DNA from: Bryobacterales bacterium
Lineage (GTDB): Bacteria; Acidobacteriota; Terriglobia; Bryobacterales; Bryobacteraceae
Direction: 5' to 3'
Length of the DNA stretch: 37,537 nucleotides
Assembly (NCBI GenBank): GCA_947467185.1
Contig: CANIHR010000013.1
Coordinates: 1 to 37,537, forward strand
Below the pieces are notes generated by a model that saw nothing but the letters and a program-made list of their open reading frames with translations, was not told the origin of the DNA and did not search any database. Shown here one piece after another: positions 22,144 through 30,379 of this stretch (the first letter of the stretch is position 1; each line of letters starts with the position of its first letter). Position numbers and translations under genes: made by a program.

Positions 22144-22824
22144 ATGGAAACGATGCAATCTACCGCTAAAAAATCAATTCTGGTCTGCGATACGCAGCCC
22201 GTTGCCGTGGAAGGAGTCCGGTCGCTGATCCGGGCGGCGCCTGATCTGGAGTTTGTCGGGGCCGTCTATTCGCTGGAAGCAGCCTTCGAACTGGTCCGAA
22301 GCGCAAAGCCCGATGCGATCGTACTCGACAAGGGCTTCGGCATGTCGGATCTGATCGACTGGCTCCACCAGTTGGCAACCTCCGGCAATACGTCGGCGCC
22401 GGTCGTCTGGGGTTCCAACCTTACCGAATCAGAAGCACTGCGACTGCTTCAGGCAGGTGCACGAGGCATCCTGCGACGGTCAGCCGAACCCCGAACACTA
22501 CTTACCTGCCTGAACACAATCACGACGGGAACCAGCTGGATGGAAGACGGTATTTTCGGCTCGTCTGAAAAACTGGCCCCGCGCTGCAACGATCTTACAG
22601 CCCGGGAGCAGGAAGTTGCCGCACTGGTGGAACAGGGCCTCCGCAATCGCGATATTGCCCGGTCACTGGGAATTCAGACGGGCACAGTGAAGATTCACCT
22701 GAAACATATCTTCGAGAAGACGGGCGTCCGGGGCCGCTATGGCCTGGCCCTGACGAGCCTGCGAAAGAAGGGTGCGATTGAGTACCCGATTCTGCCCACA
22801 ATTCCGGCCTTGCCCAGCATGTAG
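22144..22824 (+). CDS. LuxR/NarL-type response regulator with atypical receiver
   Basis: 226 residues. The N-terminal half resembles a receiver domain with Asp16 and Asp62 (VLDKG) but lacks a second acidic residue before Asp16, and the conserved Lys before Pro is Arg (LRRSAEP). A GerE/LuxR helix-turn-helix covers about 150-200 (LTAREQEVAALVEQGLRNRD, GTVKIHLKHIFEKTGV). Phosphorylation may therefore be weak or absent. No histidine kinase gene is adjacent. It is divergent from the kinase-enolase pair with 136 bases between, so it could regulate that pair. An alternative ATG lies at 22153. Confidence 0.82.
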   Translation: METMQSTAKKSILVCDTQPVAVEGVRSLIRAAPDLEFVGAVYSLEAAFELVRSAKPDAIVLDKGFGMSDLIDWLHQLATSGNTSAPVVWGSNLTESEALRLLQAGARGILRRSAEPRTLLTCLNTITTGTSWMEDGIFGSSEKLAPRCNDLTAREQEVAALVEQGLRNRDIARSLGIQTGTVKIHLKHIFEKTGVRGRYGLALTSLRKKGAIEYPILPTIPALPSM

Positions 22825-22844
22825 CCGACAAAACGGCTGCGACC

Positions 22845-23330
22845 TCAGTCGGATTTCGGGATCGAAATATCACCCTCAGTGGCCTTCACGACCCGTATGT
22901 AGTCGTTCGGGTCGAGGATGATCTGAGTACCCCGAACTCCGGCTGATATCGCAATCACGTCGAACAGAATGGCGGTCTCGTCAATATAGACCGGATAGTC
23001 TTTCCGGCAGGCAAGCGCTGTGACGCCTCCGCGGATATATCCGGTCAACGGCAAGACCTCTTTGAGCGAAACCATCTCAGCCTTCCGGTCGCCTGCCAGT
23101 TTCGCCAGTGCCTTGAGATTGAGTTCCGCATTACCGGGCACGACAGCCAGGCAAATTCCGTTGCGATCCCCGCGAACTACTAAGGTCTTAAACACCTGTT
23201 CGGCGGGGAGCCCAACCTTCGCCGCGACCGTCTCGGCGCTGAGATCTTCGGGATCCACTTCGTACTCGCGCAACTCAAATCGGACCTTCAGTTCTTCCAG
23301 AAGTCGGGCCGCGTTGGTCTTCACGAACAT
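22845..23330 (-). CDS. ybaK: YbaK/EbsC-family aminoacyl-tRNA deacylase
   Basis: 161 residues, the normal length of YbaK (Cys-tRNA(Pro)/Cys-tRNA deacylase). VFKTLVVRGD contains the conserved catalytic-site Lys, followed by CLAVVPGNAELNLKALAKLAG and GYIRGGVTAL, the expected blocks. It hydrolyses mischarged tRNA to protect translation. The ATG at 23330 is chosen by family alignment; the open frame continues upstream only as antisense of the neighbouring gene. It is divergent from the amidohydrolase with a 30-base gap and convergent with the LuxR-type gene with 20 bases between. Confidence 0.9.
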   Translation of the reverse strand: MFVKTNAARLLEELKVRFELREYEVDPEDLSAETVAAKVGLPAEQVFKTLVVRGDRNGICLAVVPGNAELNLKALAKLAGDRKAEMVSLKEVLPLTGYIRGGVTALACRKDYPVYIDETAILFDVIAISAGVRGTQIILDPNDYIRVVKATEGDISIPKSD

Positions 23331-23347
23331 TAGATTAGCCTGAGAGT

Positions 23348-23353
23348 TAAACT
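23348..23353 (+). promoter_or_regulatory. -10-like box, amidohydrolase operon
   Basis: TAAACT ends 7 bases before the ATG at 23361 in the 30-base divergent gap with ybaK. It implies a leaderless or nearly leaderless message. Confidence 0.3.
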
Positions 23354-23360
23354 GAAGGCG

Positions 23361-24662
23361 ATGCGCGCCACACTGTTCTTCCTGGCATTGCCCCTTCTTG
23401 CACAAACACAGCCGGCTCAAACGCAGTACGACCTGCTGCTGAAGAATGGACATGTGATCGATGCGAAGAACAAGATCGACGCGATCCGTGACGTCGGTAT
23501 CAAAGACCACAAAATCGCAGCCGTTGCGGCGAACATTCCGGCCGCACAGGCCGCCAAAGTCATCGACGTCAAGGGCCTCTACGTTACTCCGGGCCTTGTG
23601 GATATCCATGTCCATGCCTACACCGGCACCGGTGTAAAAGGTTCTTACGCGGGCGACCTCAGCGTGTACCCGGACAGTTTCACTCTGCGGAACGGTGTCA
23701 CCACCGTTGTTGACGCAGGCAGCTCCGGCTGGCGAAATTTCCCCGATTTCAGGGACCGCATCATTTCCCGTTCCAAAACCCGCGTTCTGGCGTTGCTCAA
23801 CATCGTCGGCAACGGCATGAGTCCCGGGGTGATCGAGCAGAATACAGCGGATATGGAAGCGAAGTCCACCGCCGATCGCGCGAAGGAATTTCCTGGCCTG
23901 ATTGTCGGCATCAAAACCGCCCATTTCGACGCTCCCGAGTGGACGGCCGTGGATCGCGCGCTCGATGCCGCGAAACTGGCCGGCCTTCCGCTGATGGTCG
24001 ACTTCGGAACTTTCCGTCCGGAACGTCCGTATCAGGATCTTGTGCTGAAGAAACTGCGTCCCGGCGACATCTCGACGCACATGTACCTCGACATGGTGCC
24101 GATGCTCGACGAGAACCAAAAGCTGCTCCCCTACCTGCAGGAAGCCCGCAAGCGCGGCGTCCTGTTCGATGTCGGCCACGGCGGAGGCAGCCTCCTGTTC
24201 CGCCAGGTTGTTCCCGCCATTCGGCAGGGCTGGACTCCGGATTCGATTTCCACCGACCTCCACGTCTCCAGTTCCACCGGCGGCATGAAGGACATGCTGA
24301 ACGTGATGTCGAAGTTCCTGAACATGAATCAGACACTCGCGAACGTGATTGCCCAGTCAACCTGGAATCCGGCAAAAGAGCTTCGGCTGGAGCCACTGGG
24401 CACGCTTTCGGTGGGCGCGACGGCCGATGTGACAGTCCTCCGCCTCCATACCGGCACTTATGGATTTGTCGATTCCTACGGCGCGAAGATGAACGGCACA
24501 AAGAAACTGGAGTGCGAATTGACCGTAAGAGATGGTCGCGTAGTCTGGGATTTGAACGGTCTGTCGCGCGAAGACTGGACGATGCTGGACAAGAATTACA
24601 AGGCCCAGGGCACGAACGACTGGGATGGAACTTTGAATGCCGCGGTTCGCAGCCGCAAGTAG
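23361..24662 (+). CDS. Exported amidohydrolase/deacetylase-family metallohydrolase
   Basis: 433 residues. A Sec signal (MRATLFFLALPLLAQTQ) precedes an amidohydrolase of the dihydroorotase-like/EF_0837-Atu3266 type: metal ligands DIHVHAYTG (about 81-89), a probable carbamylated or bridging Lys in VGIKTAHFD, STHMYLD, FDVGHGG and a final Asp in STDLHVSS. Relatives hydrolyse N-acyl amino acids or aryl esters; the substrate here is unknown. It is the first gene of a four-gene operon in which all products look exported. The gap to the next gene is 23 bases with a GAGGAG site. Confidence 0.82.
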   Translation: MRATLFFLALPLLAQTQPAQTQYDLLLKNGHVIDAKNKIDAIRDVGIKDHKIAAVAANIPAAQAAKVIDVKGLYVTPGLVDIHVHAYTGTGVKGSYAGDLSVYPDSFTLRNGVTTVVDAGSSGWRNFPDFRDRIISRSKTRVLALLNIVGNGMSPGVIEQNTADMEAKSTADRAKEFPGLIVGIKTAHFDAPEWTAVDRALDAAKLAGLPLMVDFGTFRPERPYQDLVLKKLRPGDISTHMYLDMVPMLDENQKLLPYLQEARKRGVLFDVGHGGGSLLFRQVVPAIRQGWTPDSISTDLHVSSSTGGMKDMLNVMSKFLNMNQTLANVIAQSTWNPAKELRLEPLGTLSVGATADVTVLRLHTGTYGFVDSYGAKMNGTKKLECELTVRDGRVVWDLNGLSREDWTMLDKNYKAQGTNDWDGTLNAAVRSRK

Positions 24663-24685
24663 TTGAACTTAACGAGGAGAACGCC

Positions 24686-25156
24686 ATGTCTGAACAAAAA
24701 CAGCCTGAACAGAAGAAGAACCGCCGGAACCTGATCGCGGGAGCGGTCGCCGCCGTGGCAGCTGCTGGCGCCGCCAGTGCACAGACCGCCGCACCTCAGA
24801 AGAAGGTCCACCGGGCCGGCCCGAAGCCTGCGAAAACCCCGCTCTTCAACTCGGCCGTCAGCTACGGCAACCTGGTATTCATTGCGGGCATCGGCTACCA
24901 CAAGGAACCCAACACGATTGCCGTCCACACGGAAGGCGTGCTGACAGAAATGAAGCGTCAGTTGGAAATCGCGGGTTCATCCATGGAAAAGGTGCTGAAG
25001 GTCACGGTCTACCTGGCAAACAAGGATGACTTCAAGGGCATGAGCGACGTCTTCCAGGGTAAGTTCGGCGACGAACCGCCTGTTCGCACCACCATCGCAG
25101 CGGCGTGGGTCCCGGGCGACTCGCTCGTCGAAATGGACTGCATCGCGTACATCTAA
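24686..25156 (+). CDS. RidA-family protein with twin-arginine signal
   Basis: 156 residues. The N terminus has KKNRRNLIAGAVAAVAAAGA, a Tat-type signal with Ala-rich core and AxA site. The rest is a YjgF/YER057c/RidA domain: LVFIAGIGY, EGVLTEMKRQLEIAGSSMEK, VTVYLANKDDF and PPVRTTIAAAWVPG, the last carrying the conserved Arg that binds enamine/imine carboxylates. Typical RidA is cytoplasmic and deaminates reactive enamines; an exported one is unusual. The start is fixed by a GAGGAG ribosome site eight bases upstream. It lies between the amidohydrolase and the DUF362 gene. Confidence 0.85.
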   Translation: MSEQKQPEQKKNRRNLIAGAVAAVAAAGAASAQTAAPQKKVHRAGPKPAKTPLFNSAVSYGNLVFIAGIGYHKEPNTIAVHTEGVLTEMKRQLEIAGSSMEKVLKVTVYLANKDDFKGMSDVFQGKFGDEPPVRTTIAAAWVPGDSLVEMDCIAYI

Positions 25157-25208
25157 CCGTCAACCGGCAGCATCTGACAGTCGACCGATTTTATCTCCAG
25201 GAGCAACA

Positions 25209-26357
25209 ATGGATCGCCGCACCTTTCTAACCGCTGCAGCAGCCACGCCAATGGGCGTTTCGTTACTGGGACTCCCGCTTGCGGGCGCACCCAAATCGGA
25301 ACTACCCGACTATCGGGTTGTGACGAAATACCCGCATGGGGTAGTGAGCAGCGGCATGCCTGGCCGGTACCCCGGCCAGGTGGTGCGGGTCAACGCGGCG
25401 AATTCGATTGATGTTGCCACCGAAAAGATCAACGTTCCGGTGATGGAAGACATGATCTCCCGGGGCATGCGTGAACTGACCGGAATGAAGGACGCGCGCG
25501 ATGCCTGGCGGTCTTTCTTCGAACCGAATGACGTGGTCGGGATTAAGACCAACTGTTCCGGTGCGCCGCTGGTTATGTCGAGCCCGGAAGTGGTGGCGAA
25601 CATCGTCGCCAATCTGATGGCGGTGGGCGTGAAGGCGTCGAATATCTGGGTCTACGAACGCTTCCCGGACCAAATGGCAACAGTCGGGTATGAGAAGTAT
25701 CTGCCGGAGGGTGTCCACGTGGATGGCGTCGAGAAGACGCGCCAGTCGATCCTCGGCTACGACCCCAACACTTATGTGGAAGTCGATTTCTTCGGCGAAG
25801 ACGACACCCGTTCTATGCTGGTGCGCAATGTTTCGGAACGCTTCACCAAGATCATCAACGTCCCCAACATGAAGGACCACGGGGCCTCGGGAGTCACGGG
25901 GTGCCTGAAGAACATCGCGTACGGCAATTTTTCGAATGTCGCGCGGTCGCACCAGTTTTCGAAGACCAACACCCTGTCATTTATTGGCACGCTGGCATCG
26001 GTGGAACCCCTTCGGACCAAAACGGTTCTCAACATCATGGACGGTATGCGCGGCGTCTGGCATGGTGGCCCCTTCCTGCACGATAAGCGCTTCCGTTTTT
26101 ACCCGAAGCAGATGATGTTCGGTACGGACCCCGTTGCGATGGATCGACTGATGATGGATGTGGTGGAAGAGCGTCGCAAACAGGAAGGCGCCATTTCCGT
26201 TTGGGACCGGTCCCAGAAGAGTGTGAAGCAGGGCTTCACCAGTGACCCCAACGCGAACAACTTCGTCCGCGAGCCTGGCCACATTGAATTCGCCGGCGGC
26301 AAGGGCCTCGGCGTTTACGACATCAAACAAATCCGCGAAAAGGCTTTCACGCTCTAA
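25209..26357 (+). CDS. DUF362 protein with twin-arginine signal
   Basis: 382 residues. MDRRTFLTAAAATP is a Tat signal. The body matches DUF362: DVVGIKTNCSGAP, then NVPNMKDHGASGVTGCLKN and later TDPVAMDRLMMDVVEERR. DUF362 is often joined to 4Fe-4S ferredoxin domains; no such cysteine cluster is present here. Function is not established. An AGGAG site lies upstream of the ATG. The stop shares a base with the next start (TAATG), so the next protein is coupled to it. Confidence 0.82.
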   Translation: MDRRTFLTAAAATPMGVSLLGLPLAGAPKSELPDYRVVTKYPHGVVSSGMPGRYPGQVVRVNAANSIDVATEKINVPVMEDMISRGMRELTGMKDARDAWRSFFEPNDVVGIKTNCSGAPLVMSSPEVVANIVANLMAVGVKASNIWVYERFPDQMATVGYEKYLPEGVHVDGVEKTRQSILGYDPNTYVEVDFFGEDDTRSMLVRNVSERFTKIINVPNMKDHGASGVTGCLKNIAYGNFSNVARSHQFSKTNTLSFIGTLASVEPLRTKTVLNIMDGMRGVWHGGPFLHDKRFRFYPKQMMFGTDPVAMDRLMMDVVEERRKQEGAISVWDRSQKSVKQGFTSDPNANNFVREPGHIEFAGGKGLGVYDIKQIREKAFTL

Positions 26358-27148
26358 TGCTCCTCCTGCTCGCTGCTTCCCTTCCCTCTTTGCTCAACGG
26401 TGCCCCGCCTGAGGGCTGTGTGAGCGCTCCAACGCCGCGGGTGAACCTCAGGGCCAATGTGGCGCGCGCCACGACCAGCCCGTGGGTGGAATCAAATGGT
26501 GCGCGGTATACACGGAAGCCCGGTGCCACTTACTGCGTGGAGGCCCCCGGCAGAGGTAGTGCGCTGGCTGCTGCGGAAGCCTTCGCTTTCGGCGTGACCG
26601 CCTGGATCAAGTCAGCCGACGGCACTACCGAGTTTGGCCGGATGCTTGACTTCCTCAAAGCTCTGCCGCAGGTAGGTGAACTCCCCTCGATGGCCAACAT
26701 CGGCGTGGTGGATGATGGCACGGGGCAGACCTCGGAGCTGATGAATCTGCTGAGCCGCCGCAATCTGCTCTACCGCATCGTCGCAAAGCCGGATCCCCGC
26801 CTCGATCTGAATGTGAGCGGACCGCATGCGGCTGACCCCAGCGCAGAAGCCTACGAGATCCGACAAAAGCTGGGTGATGGGAAACGCCTGCTGCGCCTCT
26901 ACGGCAGCGAAGTTGTTGTGGGCCGCCTGACTGGCGACGGTAACCGCATCCGCCTCCATTTGGTGAACTACGCGAATCGCCCGGTAAATGGTCTGCGTGT
27001 TCGTATCCTCGGCAACTATCCGAAGTCCGCGTTCCAGGCGTTTGGCCTACCCGGGGCGATACTGGCGGATTTCACGGCCACCAGTGAAGCGACCGAATTC
27101 ACGGTGCAGTCGCTGAACGAATACGCGGTCATCGACCTGACGCGATAG
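26357..27148 (+). CDS. Unknown exported protein coupled to DUF362
   Basis: 263 residues with a hydrophobic N terminus (MLLLLAASLPSLLNG) as signal peptide. The middle (ANIGVVDDGTGQTSELMNLL then LLYRIV) looks like an alpha/beta fold, and the C-terminal 90 residues alternate strands and end in EYAVIDL like a beta-sandwich domain. This layout recalls the trimerisation and C-terminal domains that follow the barrel of some beta-galactosidases, but no catalytic domain is present and the likeness is a guess. TAATG overlap with the DUF362 gene suggests joint function. Confidence 0.6.
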   Translation: MLLLLAASLPSLLNGAPPEGCVSAPTPRVNLRANVARATTSPWVESNGARYTRKPGATYCVEAPGRGSALAAAEAFAFGVTAWIKSADGTTEFGRMLDFLKALPQVGELPSMANIGVVDDGTGQTSELMNLLSRRNLLYRIVAKPDPRLDLNVSGPHAADPSAEAYEIRQKLGDGKRLLRLYGSEVVVGRLTGDGNRIRLHLVNYANRPVNGLRVRILGNYPKSAFQAFGLPGAILADFTATSEATEFTVQSLNEYAVIDLTR

Positions 27149-27192
27149 ACGTACGCTAACAAGAAACGTCCGTACGTCACACATGGTACGCT
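27148..27192 (+). promoter_or_regulatory. Operator-like inverted repeat and promoter of the toxin-antitoxin pair
   Basis: GACGTACG (27148-27155) and CGTACGTC (27171-27178) form a perfect 8-bp inverted repeat with 15 bases between. An extended -10-like TGGTACGCT follows, ending at 27192, six bases before the antitoxin ATG. Antitoxins of the Phd type usually bind such repeats to repress their own operon. Confidence 0.5.
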
Positions 27193-27198
27193 TGGGTT

Positions 27199-27447
27199 AT
27201 GTCGGTTACCGCCACGCAACTTCGCAAAGATCTCTACCAGACGCTCGACCGGGCGATCCAGGGTGAGTCTGTCGAGATCAGCTATAAGGGCGCGACGATC
27301 CTGCTGCAGCCTGCTGCGGGTTCGAAGCTATCCAGAGCAGTGCGCAGGCCCACTCTTCTGGTGAATCCTGACGCCATCGTCGAGTCCGACGGCGACTTGA
27401 TGGCGGAACTGGAACAGAAGTGGCAGCGTGAGGCCGAGAGCCTTTGA
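27199..27447 (+). CDS. Antitoxin, Phd/YefM-like
   Basis: 82 residues. The N terminus (VTATQLRKDLYQTLDRAIQG then VEISYKG) has the Phd/YefM DNA-binding layout, and the acidic C terminus (SDGDLMAELEQKW) is the part that would wrap the toxin. The gene precedes a PIN-domain toxin with a four-base overlap. The palindrome upstream suggests autoregulation. Confidence 0.8.
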   Translation: MSVTATQLRKDLYQTLDRAIQGESVEISYKGATILLQPAAGSKLSRAVRRPTLLVNPDAIVESDGDLMAELEQKWQREAESL

Positions 27448-27827
27448 GTTCGTTGTATCTGGACACCCACGCGGCGGTCTACCTGCACGCAGGAGAACTG
27501 GAATTACTGGGGACCGAGGGGAAACGGCAGATCGAAGCTAATCATCTGCTGATTTCCCCGATGGTCCTGCTGGAATTCGATTACCTCTACGTCTGCAAGA
27601 AGATCCGCTATCGGGCCACGGAAGTTTATACCGCACTGAATGCGACTTTCGGTGTCACCCTCTGCACCCTACCGTTCTCGGACGTGGCACACCAGTCACT
27701 GAGCATTCAGTGGACTCGTGACCCGTTTGACCGGCTGATCGTTGCCCAGGCGCAAGCTAACCACAATGCCCTGCTGGTGACTCGTGACCGAACAATCCGG
27801 TTGAACTATCCTCAGTCGATCTGGTGA
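27444..27827 (+). CDS. PIN-domain toxin (VapC-like ribonuclease)
   Basis: 127 residues from TTG, chosen because it overlaps the antitoxin stop by four bases (TTGA). The acidic active site is visible: Asp7 (LDTHAAVYL), Glu44 (VLLEFDY), Asp93/Asp96 (RDPFDRLI) and Asp115 (TRDR). Such toxins cleave RNA, often initiator tRNA or rRNA, when released from their antitoxin. The 3' end overlaps the convergent ccoI by 16 bases. Confidence 0.87.
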   Translation: MSSLYLDTHAAVYLHAGELELLGTEGKRQIEANHLLISPMVLLEFDYLYVCKKIRYRATEVYTALNATFGVTLCTLPFSDVAHQSLSIQWTRDPFDRLIVAQAQANHNALLVTRDRTIRLNYPQSIW

Positions 27828-30220
27828 CGGAGCAGGCGTGACGAATTTCCAATGACAAAGAGGCTGGACGTGATCATAGCCCCGGCGGCGACGATTGGAT
27901 TGAGTTGGCCGGTGGCAGCTAAACTGATCCCTGCCACGTTGTAGAAGAACGCCCAGAAGAGGTTCTGCCGAACGACACGCAAAGTCCTTCGAGACAATGT
28001 GAAGACTTCGGTTACGCGGCTCAGCTGATTCCCCATGAGGACAACACCAGCAGCCTTCATGGCCAGCGCCGTGCCGGACCCCATCGCGATCCCCAGATTC
28101 GCCTGTGCAAGCGCGGGCGCGTCGTTGACGCCGTCTCCCACCATGGCAACATGGAGGCCGGCACTCTGCAACTCCTGAACCAGAGCCTGTTTGCCCGCCG
28201 GAAGGATTCCGGCATGGAACGTATTCACTCCCAACGCACGAGCAACGGAAGCTGTCGTCGCCTCCGAGTCACCAGAAACTAACCGAACGTCCAACCCCTG
28301 ACGGTGCAACATCTCCACCAGTTCCGCAGCGTCCCCACGAATCCGGTCACCGAACTGAAGCACGCCCCGAACTGAGCCCCCCCAGCCATAGAAGGCCACC
28401 GTAAAACCAGCAGCTTCCCACTCCTGCGCCTGGCGCTCAGTTGCGCCATCGAGGGCGGCACCGCTCTCCTGCACCAACCTGCGATTGCCACAGAACATCA
28501 CTTCACCGGCAACCGTACCTCGCACTCCGCGCCCTTTGCAGATTTCAGTGGCAAGCGCTTCCGGCACGGGCAAATGCAGCCTTTTCGCCTCCGCCACAAT
28601 CGCTGAACCGAGAGGATGCTCCGAGGCTGCTTCCAGGGCTGCAACCAGCGCAAGGTCGGACGGTGGGTAGTAGAGAAGGGAGAAATGCCCTTCCGTGACC
28701 GTTCCGGTCTTATCCAGCAGCACGGTATCAATACGTGAAACGCTCTCCAGCGCCTTCGTGTCGGGGATAACGATACCGCGCTTCGACGCGGCCCCGACAG
28801 CCGCCGTCACAGCCAGCGGCGTCGCGATCCCCAGCGCACAGGGGCAGGCGATTACCAGAACGGTGATGGCCCGCATAATCGCTTCGCCGGCCGGCAAGCC
28901 CGTCAGCCAGGTTCCGGCCCCAATCCCCAATGCCAGCACGATTACCGCTGGCACAAACACCCGTGAGACCGCATCGGCTACCCGCTCTAAACGGGAACGA
29001 CGAGTGAGCGCTGCTTCCACCGCTTCCACAATTCGGGCAAGAACCGTCTCGCCACCCGTCGCCGAGACTCGCACACGCAGTACCCCACCCGCATTCAGGG
29101 AACCGCCCGCCACAATATCCCCGGGCTGACGGGAAACCGGGTTGGATTCCCCGGTGAGAATGCTCTCATCCACGAACGCATCACCCTCCACCACGACCCC
29201 ATCCGCCGGGATTCGTTCACCGGCCTTCACGAGGAAGGTATCGCCAACGGCCAGCGCATCAATCGCGACAAAGCGCTCGCGACCTTCGGCCACAACTCGC
29301 GCCTTCGCGGGCAGCATTTGGTAGAGCATCGAAATCGAGCGAGAGGCCCCGTCTTTCGCATTGCGTTCAATGAATTTCCCGAGCAGGACCAGCGTCACGA
29401 TGGCGCACGAGATATCGAAATAGATGTGACCACCGCCGCGGAACGCCTGTATGGCGCTATAGACCCAGGCAGCGGTGATACCAAGCGCCAGCAGAGTCTC
29501 CATGCGGACGATGCCGACGCGAAGGCCGGTCCACGCAGCACGCAGAATTGGAATCGCGCAGTAGAAGACGACAGGCGCCGACAGGAACATCACGACGAAC
29601 GGCAGCAGGTGCCTCATGCTGGGACTGAGTTCTTCGAAGACCCCGAAGTACACCGAGAGATTCAGCATCATCACGTTCAGCCAAAGGAACGCGGCGATCC
29701 CGACGCGCAGCAATTCTGCACGGCGCTCCGGGGCCCGATCCCGCGATTCACCTGAGCTGACCTCAACGGTGTAGCCGAGTGACTGCAGTTTCTTCGATAC
29801 ACGTTCCAGCGGCAGCACCTGAGGGTAGTAGCGCAGGCGAAGGATATCCGACGTGAAAAATACCGCTGCCGATTCCACGCCCGTCTCTCCCCGCAGAACA
29901 TGCTCGATCAGCCACGCGCAACTGGTGCACCACATGCCGCGGACCTGCAAAGTCCGCTCTTCAACCACGCCCTGTGGCAGGGCGATTGCGGGAGCCGTAT
30001 TGCGTGCCGCCACCGACACCAACCCCAATTCCAGACTGCGCCGAAACAGTTCGGTTTCGCGCAGATCCTGTCCGGCGGCCACCACGCCACTCTCCAACAG
30101 AATCGAGTAGACGTTGCGGCATCCGGCGCAGCAGAAGTTGTGCTCTTCCGCTGTAGGACCCGGGGCGAGATCGCAAGGTTCAGCACAGAGATCGCAGAGG
30201 AGATCAGCGGCAGTCGGCAT
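27812..30220 (-). CDS. ccoI: Copper-translocating P-type ATPase of the CcoI/FixI type
   Basis: 802 residues. The N terminus has a cysteine-rich metal-binding segment (CDLCAEPC then FCCAGCRNVY) typical of CcoI, followed by a heavy-metal domain with GMWCTSCAW. About eight transmembrane helices surround the CPC site (CPCALGIATP), the phosphorylation site DKTGTVTEG and the hinge GDGVNDAPAL. It supplies copper for assembly of the CuB centre of cbb3 oxidase. It is the last gene of the cbb3 operon, five bases after a 47-residue membrane protein gene. Confidence 0.92.
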   Translation of the reverse strand: MPTAADLLCDLCAEPCDLAPGPTAEEHNFCCAGCRNVYSILLESGVVAAGQDLRETELFRRSLELGLVSVAARNTAPAIALPQGVVEERTLQVRGMWCTSCAWLIEHVLRGETGVESAAVFFTSDILRLRYYPQVLPLERVSKKLQSLGYTVEVSSGESRDRAPERRAELLRVGIAAFLWLNVMMLNLSVYFGVFEELSPSMRHLLPFVVMFLSAPVVFYCAIPILRAAWTGLRVGIVRMETLLALGITAAWVYSAIQAFRGGGHIYFDISCAIVTLVLLGKFIERNAKDGASRSISMLYQMLPAKARVVAEGRERFVAIDALAVGDTFLVKAGERIPADGVVVEGDAFVDESILTGESNPVSRQPGDIVAGGSLNAGGVLRVRVSATGGETVLARIVEAVEAALTRRSRLERVADAVSRVFVPAVIVLALGIGAGTWLTGLPAGEAIMRAITVLVIACPCALGIATPLAVTAAVGAASKRGIVIPDTKALESVSRIDTVLLDKTGTVTEGHFSLLYYPPSDLALVAALEAASEHPLGSAIVAEAKRLHLPVPEALATEICKGRGVRGTVAGEVMFCGNRRLVQESGAALDGATERQAQEWEAAGFTVAFYGWGGSVRGVLQFGDRIRGDAAELVEMLHRQGLDVRLVSGDSEATTASVARALGVNTFHAGILPAGKQALVQELQSAGLHVAMVGDGVNDAPALAQANLGIAMGSGTALAMKAAGVVLMGNQLSRVTEVFTLSRRTLRVVRQNLFWAFFYNVAGISLAATGQLNPIVAAGAMITSSLFVIGNSSRLLRHQID

Positions 30221-30225
30221 CGGCT

Positions 30226-30369
30226 TCAGTAGATCGACTGTGCGGTCTTGACGGGTTTACCGTGTTCGTCCAGGAAGATCGGATTCGCATCGCGGGCGAT
30301 AACCCAGCAGCCAATCAGAATCGCGATGAAAAACGTAAATACCGCAGCAAGCAGCCACTTGAACTTCAT
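30226..30369 (-). CDS. Small membrane protein (47 residues) in the cbb3 operon
   Basis: One hydrophobic helix (WLLAAVFTFFIAILIGCWVI, residues 5-24) followed by a polar tail with NPIFLDEHGKP. It lies between ccoG and ccoI, where ccoH or ccoS is found in other bacteria, but the sequence is not recognisably either: it lacks the CcoS WAV-x-SGQFDD pattern and is far shorter than CcoH. A GAGGT ribosome site overlapping the ccoG stop supports translation. Probably an assembly factor by position only. Confidence 0.7.
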   Translation of the reverse strand: MKFKWLLAAVFTFFIAILIGCWVIARDANPIFLDEHGKPVKTAQSIY

Positions 30370-30379
30370 TTTTTGGACC

